NCBI GenBank assembly: GCA_045631885.1
Contig: JAZQVN010000036.1
Coordinates: forward strand, 1-50,412
Length of the DNA stretch: 50,412 nt
Source: CAJOLV01 sp045631885
Lineage (GTDB): Bacteria > Bacillota_I > Bacilli_A > RFN20 > CAG-826
Reading direction: 5' to 3'
Position numbers and translations under genes: made by a program. Below the pieces are notes generated by a model that was given only the letters and a program-made list of their open reading frames with translations, ran no database searches and was not told the DNA's origin. Below, piece after piece: positions 34,295 to 42,053 of the stretch. The number at the start of each line of letters is the position of its first letter. Position 1 is the first letter of the stretch.

Positions 34295-34322
34295 TTGTTT
34301 TTGATTTTATAAATAATATAAA
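34295..34322 (+). promoter_or_regulatory. Promoter of the ABC-2 exporter operon
   Basis: TTGTTT (34295-34300), 16-base spacer, TATAAA (34317-34322), 40 bases before the ATG. GAAAGGAAAGATT then gives the Shine-Dalgarno. Confidence 0.5.
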
Positions 34323-34362
34323 ATGTAAGACAATTAATTTGCATAACAAGAAAGGAAAGATT

Positions 34363-35256
34363 ATGGGATATATTATTGAAACCAATAATTTAACTAAACG
34401 CTTCCCAAACAAGACTGCAGTTGACCATATCAATATGCATATCGAAAAAGGCGATATCTATGGCTTTATCGGTAAAAATGGTGCAGGTAAAACTACCGCG
34501 ATGAAATTGATATTGGGCTTACTCAATATAACAGAAGGCGAGGTTAAATTATTCGATGGAGAAAATCTCGATAAAGCAAGAAGAAAAATCGGCTCATTAA
34601 TCGAGGCTCCAGGATTATATAAAAACTTTACCGCCTATGAGAATATGAAGAGATTTGCTCTTCTATATGGTGGCACAGACGAAGAGATTAAAGAGATCCT
34701 TAAATTAGTTGGATTAGCCGATGTCGGTAAAAAGAAAACTGGTCAATTCTCTTTAGGTATGAAACAGAGATTAGGCATTGGCATTGCCCTTCTTGGTAAT
34801 CCAGAAGTTTTAGTGCTTGATGAACCCATCAATGGCTTAGATCCAGCAGGTATTAAAGAGATTAGAGATACCATCTTAAAATTACATGAAGAAAAAGGAG
34901 TTACATTCTTAATTTCCTCGCATATCTTGGATGAATTAGCGAAAATTACCACAAAATACGGCATTATTAGCGATGGTGTTCTAGTGGAAGAAATTAGAGC
35001 TGATGAGTTAATGGAGAGATGTAAAAAGAATTTGAGAATCACTGTTAATGATGTCAAGAAAGCCACTGAAATCTTAAAGAAGAATAAGATATTAGACAAC
35101 TACACAAGCGATAGTGATTCAATTACTTTATATAACAATTATGAAGACTCTGCAGGTATTAATGAAATGCTTGTCAAAGGTGGAGTAAGAGTTATCGAAT
35201 TAGCGTCTTCTAATTCTGGTTTTGAAGATTATTTCATTGAAAGGATTGGTAGATAG
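34363..35256 (+). CDS. ABC transporter ATP-binding protein (BcrA-like)
   Basis: A 297-residue cytoplasmic ATPase of an ABC-2 exporter. Walker A is GKNGAGKTT (K43), the signature FSLGMKQRLGIG, and Walker B LVLDEPINGLD, followed by a switch His in ISSHILDEL. The C-terminal ~80 residues are the dimerising tail typical of BcrA/antibiotic-type exporters. I chose the ATG at 34363 (MGYIIETNNL) because of its Shine-Dalgarno and because the family starts here; an ORF extension to 34135 would run into the upstream lipoprotein gene. The permease follows after 2 bases. The substrate (peptide antibiotic, bacteriocin or other) is unknown. Confidence 0.92.
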   Translation: MGYIIETNNLTKRFPNKTAVDHINMHIEKGDIYGFIGKNGAGKTTAMKLILGLLNITEGEVKLFDGENLDKARRKIGSLIEAPGLYKNFTAYENMKRFALLYGGTDEEIKEILKLVGLADVGKKKTGQFSLGMKQRLGIGIALLGNPEVLVLDEPINGLDPAGIKEIRDTILKLHEEKGVTFLISSHILDELAKITTKYGIISDGVLVEEIRADELMERCKKNLRITVNDVKKATEILKKNKILDNYTSDSDSITLYNNYEDSAGINEMLVKGGVRVIELASSNSGFEDYFIERIGR

Positions 35257-35258
35257 TT

Positions 35259-36029
35259 ATGGGTAGATTGATGAGATTCGAATGGAGAAAATTACTCCGT
35301 TCAAAATACTTATATATTATACTTGCAGTTCAAGTGGCCTTTGTCCTTATTGGTGGGTTAACTACAAAATTCATTAATGAACTCTTTGCAGAAGATCCTA
35401 GTGCGACAGGAGTCTTGATTTATGACTTTGTGAAAGGTACTTTATCTGGAACGTTTATCACCGTCTTAGCGATATTTATCGCCATCTTTGCTTGCGAAGA
35501 TAGCTCCCAAGGCACAGATAAAAACGTTTTAGCCAAAGGATACAATAAAAGACAAGTATTCTTCTCTAAATACTTCGTTTCAATGATTGCTACTTTATGT
35601 TTGGGAATCATTGCCTTATTAGTAGCGTATGTATTCGGTTTATTAAATTTCAGACATGCTGAAATCACTGATAACTTATTCGTCGTCTTCAGTGGTCAAC
35701 TCCTTGGCTTATTAGCGAATCACGCATTATTTTTCTCGCTCGCGTATTCATTTGCTAAAATCGGACCAGCGATTGCGATTAATATTGTTGCCCCAACCGG
35801 AGTTAGTTTACTTCTCACGATGGGCGATGCTTTCTTAAATAGCAATAATACAGGCGAAGAACAAGCTTTCTCAATTTCTAGATATTGGGTTGATTCTATT
35901 TTTGGTTCATTCACTGGAACTTTAGCCACAGGTGGAGATTTAGTTCTCAATTATGTTCTATTAGTAATTTATCTAGTTGCATTCTTCTTTATTGGATTCT
36001 TCATCGCCAATAAGAAAGAAGTGAAATAA
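35259..36029 (+). CDS. ABC-2 type transporter permease
   Basis: A 256-residue membrane protein starting MGRLMRFEWRKLLRSKYLY, a typical ABC-2 amphipathic entry helix. About six hydrophobic segments follow (~18-38, 55-80, 100-128, 140-165, 170-190 and 225-250). The tail is short and basic (NKKEVK). It is translationally linked to the ATPase gene ending 2 bases upstream. It probably forms a dimeric exporter with two ATPase subunits. No regulator or immunity gene accompanies it. Confidence 0.85.
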   Translation: MGRLMRFEWRKLLRSKYLYIILAVQVAFVLIGGLTTKFINELFAEDPSATGVLIYDFVKGTLSGTFITVLAIFIAIFACEDSSQGTDKNVLAKGYNKRQVFFSKYFVSMIATLCLGIIALLVAYVFGLLNFRHAEITDNLFVVFSGQLLGLLANHALFFSLAYSFAKIGPAIAINIVAPTGVSLLLTMGDAFLNSNNTGEEQAFSISRYWVDSIFGSFTGTLATGGDLVLNYVLLVIYLVAFFFIGFFIANKKEVK

Positions 36030-36055
36030 GAAGGGTTAGCCCTTCTTTTTCTTTT
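36029..36055 (+). terminator. Rho-independent terminator of the ABC exporter operon
   Basis: AGAAGGG (36029-36035), TTAG loop, CCCTTCT (36040-36046), then TTTTCTTTT. Confidence 0.9.
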
Positions 36056-36057
36056 AT

Positions 36058-36116
36058 AACACCTGCGAGCGCTTGCATACACGATTAAAAAAGATTAGAC
36101 TTAAAGTACAGGTGTT
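36058..36116 (+). promoter_or_regulatory. Promoter and LacI/CcpA-like operator of the second endonuclease gene
   Basis: TGCGAGCGCTTGCA (36064-36077) is a 14-bp near-perfect dyad centred on AGCGCT, similar in form to LacI/CcpA-family operators. It overlaps the -35 TTGCAT (36073-36078), which is followed by a 17-base spacer and TAGACT (36096-36101), so binding should block transcription. An inverted repeat AACACCTG (36058-36065) and CAGGTGTT (36109-36116) flanks the promoter; its right arm includes the Shine-Dalgarno. Confidence 0.5.
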
Positions 36117-36121
36117 TTCTT

Positions 36122-38923
36122 ATGAAAAATAAAAATATTTTTAAATCTTTAATTCTTGCTGCAATGAGCATCTCACTTTTCAGTGCATCAATGCTCTTCA
36201 GTGGAAGCAATGAAACTCAAGAAGCGGATGCTACAGTACATACCGCAAATTATGATCCATATACTTATTCAGGTAGTTACTATAATGGAATTACTGGAAC
36301 TGGTGATACATTGAGATCTCAATTAACAAAGTTAATTTTTCCAAAAGATTGGTATGTTTACAGTGGTAAAGGAGATGATCATTTATCAACAATTTTACAA
36401 TCTGCTGACCAAGACCCAACCAACTCTTCAAACATGGTTTATTTCTACACTAGGGATTCAAAAAAGAAGAACGCTGCTAGCGATTGGAACAGAGAACATT
36501 GTTGGCCGCAAAGCTTATCAAACGGAAACTGGGGAACTGGTGATGGTGCGGGCTCTGATTTACTACACATTAGACCAACATATGATTCGACAAATAATGA
36601 TAGAGGTAACGATAAATACGGCAATGTTTCTGGGCAAGCAATGAAGACCTATGAAGGAATGGATTATGGTTATGAAAGCGGATCGACTTTCCAACCATTA
36701 GATTCCGTTAAAGGCGACTCAGCGAGAATCATCATGTACGTTTGGACTGCATATTGTGAATACTATTCTTCTTTGAAGGATATGAACACAATTTTAAATA
36801 CCTTTACATCTCTTGATGTAATGATGGAATGGCATATTGCTGATAAGCCCGATATGTTAGAAGGAAATCGTAATAATTTCTCTCAAAATTCTATTCAAAA
36901 GAATAGAAACCCATTCGTTGATCACCCTGAATATGCATGGAAGATATTCGGCAGCAAATGCTCTGCTAGTGTTTTAGAAAGAGCAAAAGCTGCTTACCCA
37001 GATGATGGCAGTCAAGGTCAAGATATTGAAGTTAATTATACAGTTTCATTCGCTGCAAACGGTGGAACAGGATCTATGAATTCCACCACAGTTAAGAGTG
37101 GGAATGTTTATACATTACCAGCTAATGGCTTTACCGCCCCAAGCGGAAAAGAGTTCAAATGCTGGTCTATCAATGGCACAGCGTATAATCCAGGTGCTGG
37201 TGTTGTTATCTATGCCGACACTACAATTACTGCTATTTGGCAAACTATCGGTGGAGAAACTCAACCAACAAATACCATTACTGTTGCTAAAGGATTAGAG
37301 ATCGTTCAAGCTTTAAGTGGTGGAGAAGAAACATCAGAAGAATATTCTATTAAAGGATTTGTCGTAAATGATCCTACAAAGAGTGATAGAGTTAACAATA
37401 CATATAGATTTAATTTAGGTGACACAACAATAGCCACAGATGTGTTAGACGTTTATTGGGGCAGTACAGACATCGCTCCTAAGAAAGGAGATGAAGTTAT
37501 TTGTACTGGTAAACTTAAACATTTTGTTAATACTTCAGGAACATCGATTTATGAAATAAATCAACCAACAGTTATCTTTGTTTCTGAAATACAACCAAGT
37601 GATGGTGAACAAGGCGGTGGAGAAACCCCAACTCCTACTCCAATTCCAACAGATACTATTACTGTTGCTGATGCGTTAACAGCTGCGAAAGCATTAGCGG
37701 ATGGCGCTACAAGTGATGATGATTATGCCGTTAAAGGACTTATCGTTTCTGATGTCGAAGCAAGCACAAGAACTCAAGGTACATATAGATTCAATATTGC
37801 CGACGCTGAAGACGATCAAGAAACTATGCAAGTCTATTGGGGCAGCTGTTCAACCGCTCCAAAGAAAGGCGACATAGTTATCTGTGTTGGTAAATTACAA
37901 AACTTTGTCAATTCTAGTAGTGAACATATTTACGAATTAAAAGAACCATCAGTCTCCATTTATAATGGAGAAGATAGTGGTGAAGGTGGAGAAGGCGGAG
38001 GAGATACACCAACTCCTACACCAACCACAACATACACCGTTACATTCAATTCTAATGGTGGCTCCGCTGTTAATGCTCAAACAATTGAAAGTGGTGCAAA
38101 AGCCACAAAACCAACTGATCCAACTAGAGAAGGATACACATTCGGTGGTTGGTACACTGATGAGGCTTGTACACAAGCATTTAACTTTGATACCGCAATT
38201 AGTGCCAATATCACACTCTACGCGAAATGGACCGCAGTTCAACCTCAACCAAGTGCCGATGCAACATTAGAAAGCATTGAAATTGAAAAACTTCCAAATA
38301 AAACAACATATTATCTTGATGAAGAACTTGATTTAACTGGTATCAGAGTGGTCGCTAAATATAGCGATAACACCAAACAAGAAATTGATGTTACAGATAC
38401 TAGTCACGTCTTTATCACAATGGATGATGTGACAACCGCTGGCCCATACACTGTCAAAATCAGTTATGTTTCCGATGCCGGTGAATTAAAAGAAACCACC
38501 TTTACAGTTACTTATGTCGAAGGCGAAAAACCAGAAGTTAACCCAGAAGGCGCTTTGAAGAGTATTGCAGTTACTAAACTTCCAACTAAAGTTGAATATA
38601 TAGTCGGTGAAGCATTTGATCCAGCTGGATTAGTCGTTACAGCGATTTATGAAAATAACGGAACTAAGTTATTACAAGCTGATCAATATACAATTGATCC
38701 AGTGGATATGAAAACAGCCGGAACAAAAGCTGTCATCGTCAAGTATTCTGAAGGTGGCGTAACTAGAGCAACATCATTTGATATTAAAGTTAATCCAAAA
38801 GGCAGCGACTCATCTACTGGTGGAGTTGGATGTGGAGGCTCGATTGTTGCTAGTAGTGCAATCATCTCCTTAACATCCTTATTAGGCGCAGGATTACTCT
38901 TACTTAAAAAGAAACATAAATAG
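36122..38923 (+). CDS. Secreted, membrane-anchored endonuclease I-family nuclease (second copy)
   Basis: A 933-residue surface nuclease. Signal peptide 1-~37, then an EndA-type domain ~45-300 with NREHCWPQS (E125, H126), SDLLHIRPTYDSTNNDRG (D146, H149, N158/N159, R161) and NPFVDHPEYAWKIFG. Modules after it are an InlB-type repeat (~310-375), two OB-fold-like domains (~385-490, ~510-620; cf. the C11 lipoprotein), another InlB repeat (~640-705) and two Ig-like domains of the LESIEIEKLPNKTTY kind (~715-890). The C-terminus is Gly-Cys (GVGCGGS, C904), a TM helix and KKKHK, a possible sorting signal. The catalytic residues are better preserved than in the first copy. ACAGGTG is the Shine-Dalgarno. 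Confidence 0.87.
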   Translation: MKNKNIFKSLILAAMSISLFSASMLFSGSNETQEADATVHTANYDPYTYSGSYYNGITGTGDTLRSQLTKLIFPKDWYVYSGKGDDHLSTILQSADQDPTNSSNMVYFYTRDSKKKNAASDWNREHCWPQSLSNGNWGTGDGAGSDLLHIRPTYDSTNNDRGNDKYGNVSGQAMKTYEGMDYGYESGSTFQPLDSVKGDSARIIMYVWTAYCEYYSSLKDMNTILNTFTSLDVMMEWHIADKPDMLEGNRNNFSQNSIQKNRNPFVDHPEYAWKIFGSKCSASVLERAKAAYPDDGSQGQDIEVNYTVSFAANGGTGSMNSTTVKSGNVYTLPANGFTAPSGKEFKCWSINGTAYNPGAGVVIYADTTITAIWQTIGGETQPTNTITVAKGLEIVQALSGGEETSEEYSIKGFVVNDPTKSDRVNNTYRFNLGDTTIATDVLDVYWGSTDIAPKKGDEVICTGKLKHFVNTSGTSIYEINQPTVIFVSEIQPSDGEQGGGETPTPTPIPTDTITVADALTAAKALADGATSDDDYAVKGLIVSDVEASTRTQGTYRFNIADAEDDQETMQVYWGSCSTAPKKGDIVICVGKLQNFVNSSSEHIYELKEPSVSIYNGEDSGEGGEGGGDTPTPTPTTTYTVTFNSNGGSAVNAQTIESGAKATKPTDPTREGYTFGGWYTDEACTQAFNFDTAISANITLYAKWTAVQPQPSADATLESIEIEKLPNKTTYYLDEELDLTGIRVVAKYSDNTKQEIDVTDTSHVFITMDDVTTAGPYTVKISYVSDAGELKETTFTVTYVEGEKPEVNPEGALKSIAVTKLPTKVEYIVGEAFDPAGLVVTAIYENNGTKLLQADQYTIDPVDMKTAGTKAVIVKYSEGGVTRATSFDIKVNPKGSDSSTGGVGCGGSIVASSAIISLTSLLGAGLLLLKKKHK

Positions 38924-38939
38924 GAAATTATATCCCATT

Positions 38940-38959
38940 TATTGTTTAATTAAACAATA
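38940..38959. promoter_or_regulatory. Perfect 20-bp palindrome upstream of the CBS gene
   Basis: The 20-base dyad at 38940-38959 (TATTGTTTAA and its exact complement) has no loop and no T run, so it is not a standard terminator. It ends 17 bp before the ATG of the CBS-domain gene. It is a possible operator. Confidence 0.4.
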
Positions 38960-38976
38960 TCATTGATAATAAAGGT

Positions 38977-39384
38977 ATGGAAAATATCATCAGTTTATTA
39001 ACACCGAAATCATCGACATTTTATATGGAGTTTGATTCTACAGTAAGACAAGCATTAGAGAAATTTGATGCTCATAAGTTTTCTGTTTACCCACTAGTTG
39101 ATGAACTTGGTAAATATCAAGGTTCAGTTTCTGAAGGTGATTTATTGAGATTTATTAAAAATCAAAATAATTTCAATTTGAAACTCGCTGAAAACTTCAA
39201 AGTCAAAGACGTTGATAAATATCGCCCATATCGTTCAGTGACAATTGAAGCAACGATGGAAGAAGTTCTTAACTTATCACTAGAACAAAACTTCATCCCG
39301 GTTGTTGATGATAACAATACCTTTATAGGTATTATTAAAAGAAGAGAAGTTATCACTTACCTGATGAAAGTGGAAAACGAATAA
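38977..39384 (+). CDS. CBS-pair protein
   Basis: A stand-alone 135-residue protein with two CBS motifs (~8-70 and ~75-132); phrases FSVYPLVDELGKYQGSVSEGDLL and FIPVVDDNNTFIGIIKRREVITYL fit the CBS fold with the usual G-x-[IV]-[ST]-x-x-D/E turns. CBS pairs bind adenine nucleotides or other adenosyl ligands and act as energy sensors. It is flanked by a palindrome and a terminator, so it is probably monocistronic. The target is unknown; the following purine permease is only a spatial hint. Confidence 0.88.
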   Translation: MENIISLLTPKSSTFYMEFDSTVRQALEKFDAHKFSVYPLVDELGKYQGSVSEGDLLRFIKNQNNFNLKLAENFKVKDVDKYRPYRSVTIEATMEEVLNLSLEQNFIPVVDDNNTFIGIIKRREVITYLMKVENE

Positions 39385-39394
39385 AAAGAAAAAG

Positions 39395-39424
39395 ATAGAG
39401 AGAAAGCACTTCTCTCTATTTTCA
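39395..39424 (+). terminator. Rho-independent terminator after the CBS gene
   Basis: ATAGAGAGAA (39395-39404), AGCAC loop, TTCTCTCTAT (39410-39419), then TTTTC. Confidence 0.88.
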
Positions 39425-39463
39425 TATTTATGATAGAATATTCCGTGATAGGAACTTTACAAA

Positions 39464-40936
39464 ATGAAATTTTTAGAAAGAATATTTCACTTGCAAGAAA
39501 ATAAGACAAGTATCAAAACCGAAATTATCGGTGGTTTAATGACATTCGTAGCGATGTGCTATATTTTACCAGTCGTCGCTTCTAACTTATATCATGGGGC
39601 AGGAATGGATAAACAAGGTGTCTTTGTCGTCACCGCGTTTTTAACTGCGATTATCATCTTGGTTATGGCATTGGTTGCTAAATATCCAATTGCTTTATCA
39701 TCTGGCTTAGGAATTAACGCTTATATCGCGTTTACTTTATCTTCTTCTTTCCCATCATGGCATCAAAGAATGATTTTATTAACTGTCTGTGGTTTAGTGT
39801 TCTTTGTTTTGTCTCTTACACCAGTGAGAAAGATTATCATCGAATCTATCCCAAAAGACATTAAATTCATCATTTCTGCGGCATTAGGAGGATTCTTATT
39901 CTTTGTTGGTTTAAAGAATTCTGGAATCATCGTTTCTAATGCATCTACTTTAGTATCATTAGGAAATTTCGCTGATCCAGCGGTATTAATTGCTATTTTA
40001 TCAATCGTAGTGGTGCTTATCTTAATGTTTGGTAGAAACCCATTATTAAAAACATTAGCCATTCCTTTTGGTATCTTATTCGCTGCGATTGCTGGTTTAA
40101 TCGCTTCTTTAATTATGACCACGAGCGGTGCAGTAGAAGTAGTTGATGGAGTTGGCATTTATCGTTTTGGCAATTTAGATGGAATGGTCACTAATTTGCC
40201 AATCGCTCCATGGCTATTACCAAATAAGTTTGCCGATATCACACCTGCTAAAGAAGTTTTGTTCTTTGGTTTATTTAGCGATAGTTATGGTGGTTCCGAT
40301 TTCGGTAATGATTTAGGTGCGATATTCTCTAACCCAATTAGTTATGTTGCAATATTCTCAGTTGTCTTTATCAACTTGTTTGATACAACAGCGGCTTATT
40401 TATCATTTAATGATAAAGTGCAAGTTATTAACGAAGAAGGAAAGATTAATAATTATCACCGCACTGTATTAGCAGATTCTACAGGTGCTTTATTAGCTGG
40501 TCCATTTGGTACGACAACAGTTGAACCATTAGCGGAAAGCAATGTCGGTATCTCGATGGGTGCGAGAACTGGTTTAGCGTCAGTGATGACTGCATTCATG
40601 TTCATCTTATCCGCATTTATCTATCCAGTATTCTCGGTCTTTACAGCATATAGTGTGACCGCTCCTGCTTTAGCAGGAATTGGAATTTTGATTATGGTAA
40701 ATGCTGTTCAATCAATTGATATTAAAAACCCAACTATCTTGGTTACATTATTAATTACATTTATTTTATCTATCTTATGCTATTCCATCTCTGATGGTAT
40801 TGGCTTTGGTTTAATCGTTTATTGTGCATTAATGCTCGTTCAAGGAAAAGGAAAAGAAGTGAGTATTCCAATTTATGTTATTGCGGGATTATTTATCGTT
40901 TCCTTTACGGTGAACGCGATTATTAGTATGTTCTAG
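39464..40936 (+). CDS. NCS2 (AzgA-like) purine permease
   Basis: A 490-residue transporter with about 12-14 hydrophobic segments. The N-terminus (TEIIGGLMTFVAMCYILPVV) and SGLGINAYIAFTL are characteristic of the AzgA/PbuG/GhxP adenine-guanine-hypoxanthine proton symporters rather than UraA/xanthine types. ADSTGALLAGPFGTTTVEPLAESNVGIS is the second signature (read as two adjoining parts). It probably imports purine bases that hpt then salvages. No purine riboswitch is visible in the 79-base gap upstream, and the ATG lacks a clear Shine-Dalgarno. MscS follows after 9 bases. Confidence 0.9.
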   Translation: MKFLERIFHLQENKTSIKTEIIGGLMTFVAMCYILPVVASNLYHGAGMDKQGVFVVTAFLTAIIILVMALVAKYPIALSSGLGINAYIAFTLSSSFPSWHQRMILLTVCGLVFFVLSLTPVRKIIIESIPKDIKFIISAALGGFLFFVGLKNSGIIVSNASTLVSLGNFADPAVLIAILSIVVVLILMFGRNPLLKTLAIPFGILFAAIAGLIASLIMTTSGAVEVVDGVGIYRFGNLDGMVTNLPIAPWLLPNKFADITPAKEVLFFGLFSDSYGGSDFGNDLGAIFSNPISYVAIFSVVFINLFDTTAAYLSFNDKVQVINEEGKINNYHRTVLADSTGALLAGPFGTTTVEPLAESNVGISMGARTGLASVMTAFMFILSAFIYPVFSVFTAYSVTAPALAGIGILIMVNAVQSIDIKNPTILVTLLITFILSILCYSISDGIGFGLIVYCALMLVQGKGKEVSIPIYVIAGLFIVSFTVNAIISMF

Positions 40937-40945
40937 GAGGATAAT

Positions 40946-41845
40946 ATGGTCTTAGAAGGTAATTTTTGGGAAAATTTATGGGCTGGTATACAACAGTTTT
41001 TTGCTAATTTAGGTAACTTTTTCTTACAAGAAAATGATTATGGCTTAAACGTTATATCGAGAATTATTATCGCTATTGTTGTTTTGGTAGTGGGTGTTCT
41101 TGTTATTAAGTTAATCGTTGTTATTTTAAAAAGACTATCCGGTATTAAACGCGGTATCGCAATTGATATGTCAGCGAAAAGCTTCTTTATTGGTGCGTTT
41201 AAAATCACTCTTTATGTCATATTAGCTTTCCTAGTTGTCGCAATTATCGGTTTAGATGTTTCTGGCGCGGTTGGTATTGCTTCTGCGGTAACAGTCGCTC
41301 TTGGTTTAGCCTTACAAGATATCATCGGTATGTTTGCTTCTGGTATCCTTTTATTCCAAGTCAGAAACTTCAAAACTGGTGATTACATTAAAGTATCTAA
41401 CTCATTTAGTAGTGAAGAAGGTAAAGTATTCCGTATCTCTTTACTCTACACAACTTTATTAAATGTGAACGGACAAAAGATCCATATCACTAATAATAAT
41501 GTCATCAAAGCTAACGTCACAAACTACGCTGACCATGACTTCAGAAGAGGTGTTATTTCTATCTACATTGATAGTGGTGAAGATAGTGATAAAGTCTTTG
41601 AATTGTTATTAGCCGCGGCGAAAAAAGATGAGAGAGTTTTAAAGGATCCTGCATCAAGTGCGGTCATCTCTGATTTTAGAGAATTCGGTGTTCAATACGA
41701 CTTAAGATTCTTCTCAAAACTCGAAACATATTGGGATGTTTTATTTGACCTACGTGCGGCTTGCTTGAAAGAACTCAAAGATGGCGGAATTAAATTCGCT
41801 CGTATTAACGCTATTGAAGTAAAAGAAACGAGAAATACCGAATAA
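40946..41845 (+). CDS. Small-conductance mechanosensitive channel (MscS family)
   Basis: A 299-residue channel that opens under membrane tension to protect against osmotic downshock. TM segments lie at ~30-50, 70-90 and ~97-125. The third contains the Ala/Gly-rich pore helix AVTVALGLALQDIIGMFASG. The beta domain follows with FKTGDYIKVSN and ITNNNVIKANVTNYA in place of the usual PNSxxxxxxIxN. GGAGGATAAT is the Shine-Dalgarno, 9 bases behind the permease stop, so it is likely co-transcribed with it. The operon ends at the terminator at 41887. Confidence 0.93.
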   Translation: MVLEGNFWENLWAGIQQFFANLGNFFLQENDYGLNVISRIIIAIVVLVVGVLVIKLIVVILKRLSGIKRGIAIDMSAKSFFIGAFKITLYVILAFLVVAIIGLDVSGAVGIASAVTVALGLALQDIIGMFASGILLFQVRNFKTGDYIKVSNSFSSEEGKVFRISLLYTTLLNVNGQKIHITNNNVIKANVTNYADHDFRRGVISIYIDSGEDSDKVFELLLAAAKKDERVLKDPASSAVISDFREFGVQYDLRFFSKLETYWDVLFDLRAACLKELKDGGIKFARINAIEVKETRNTE

Positions 41846-41886
41846 TTCACCTCAAAACCCACTTAATTTTTGAAAATTGATTTAAT

Positions 41887-41920
41887 AGATGAACTTCTTA
41901 ATAGGGGTTCATCTTTATTT
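41887..41920 (+). terminator. Rho-independent terminator after mscS
   Basis: AGATGAAC (41887-41894) pairs with GTTCATCT (41907-41914), then TTATTTTATC. The remaining bases up to pyk are AT-rich with TATAAT-like hexamers and an AT hairpin TATTATAT/ATATAATA; no single promoter stands out. Confidence 0.85.
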
Positions 41921-42053
41921 TATCTGATATCATATATAACCCACTTTTATGCGACATTTTTATGCGTATAATATCTTATTATATGAAAAATATAATATTT
42001 CTATAAGAAATCGCGTTATAATGTTATTAACTATTGAAAAGAGGACATAATTA

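Noticed and set aside
39385..39463. Purine riboswitch for the AzgA-type permease
   Set aside because: The 79-base gap is largely taken up by the CBS gene terminator and has no purine-aptamer core.
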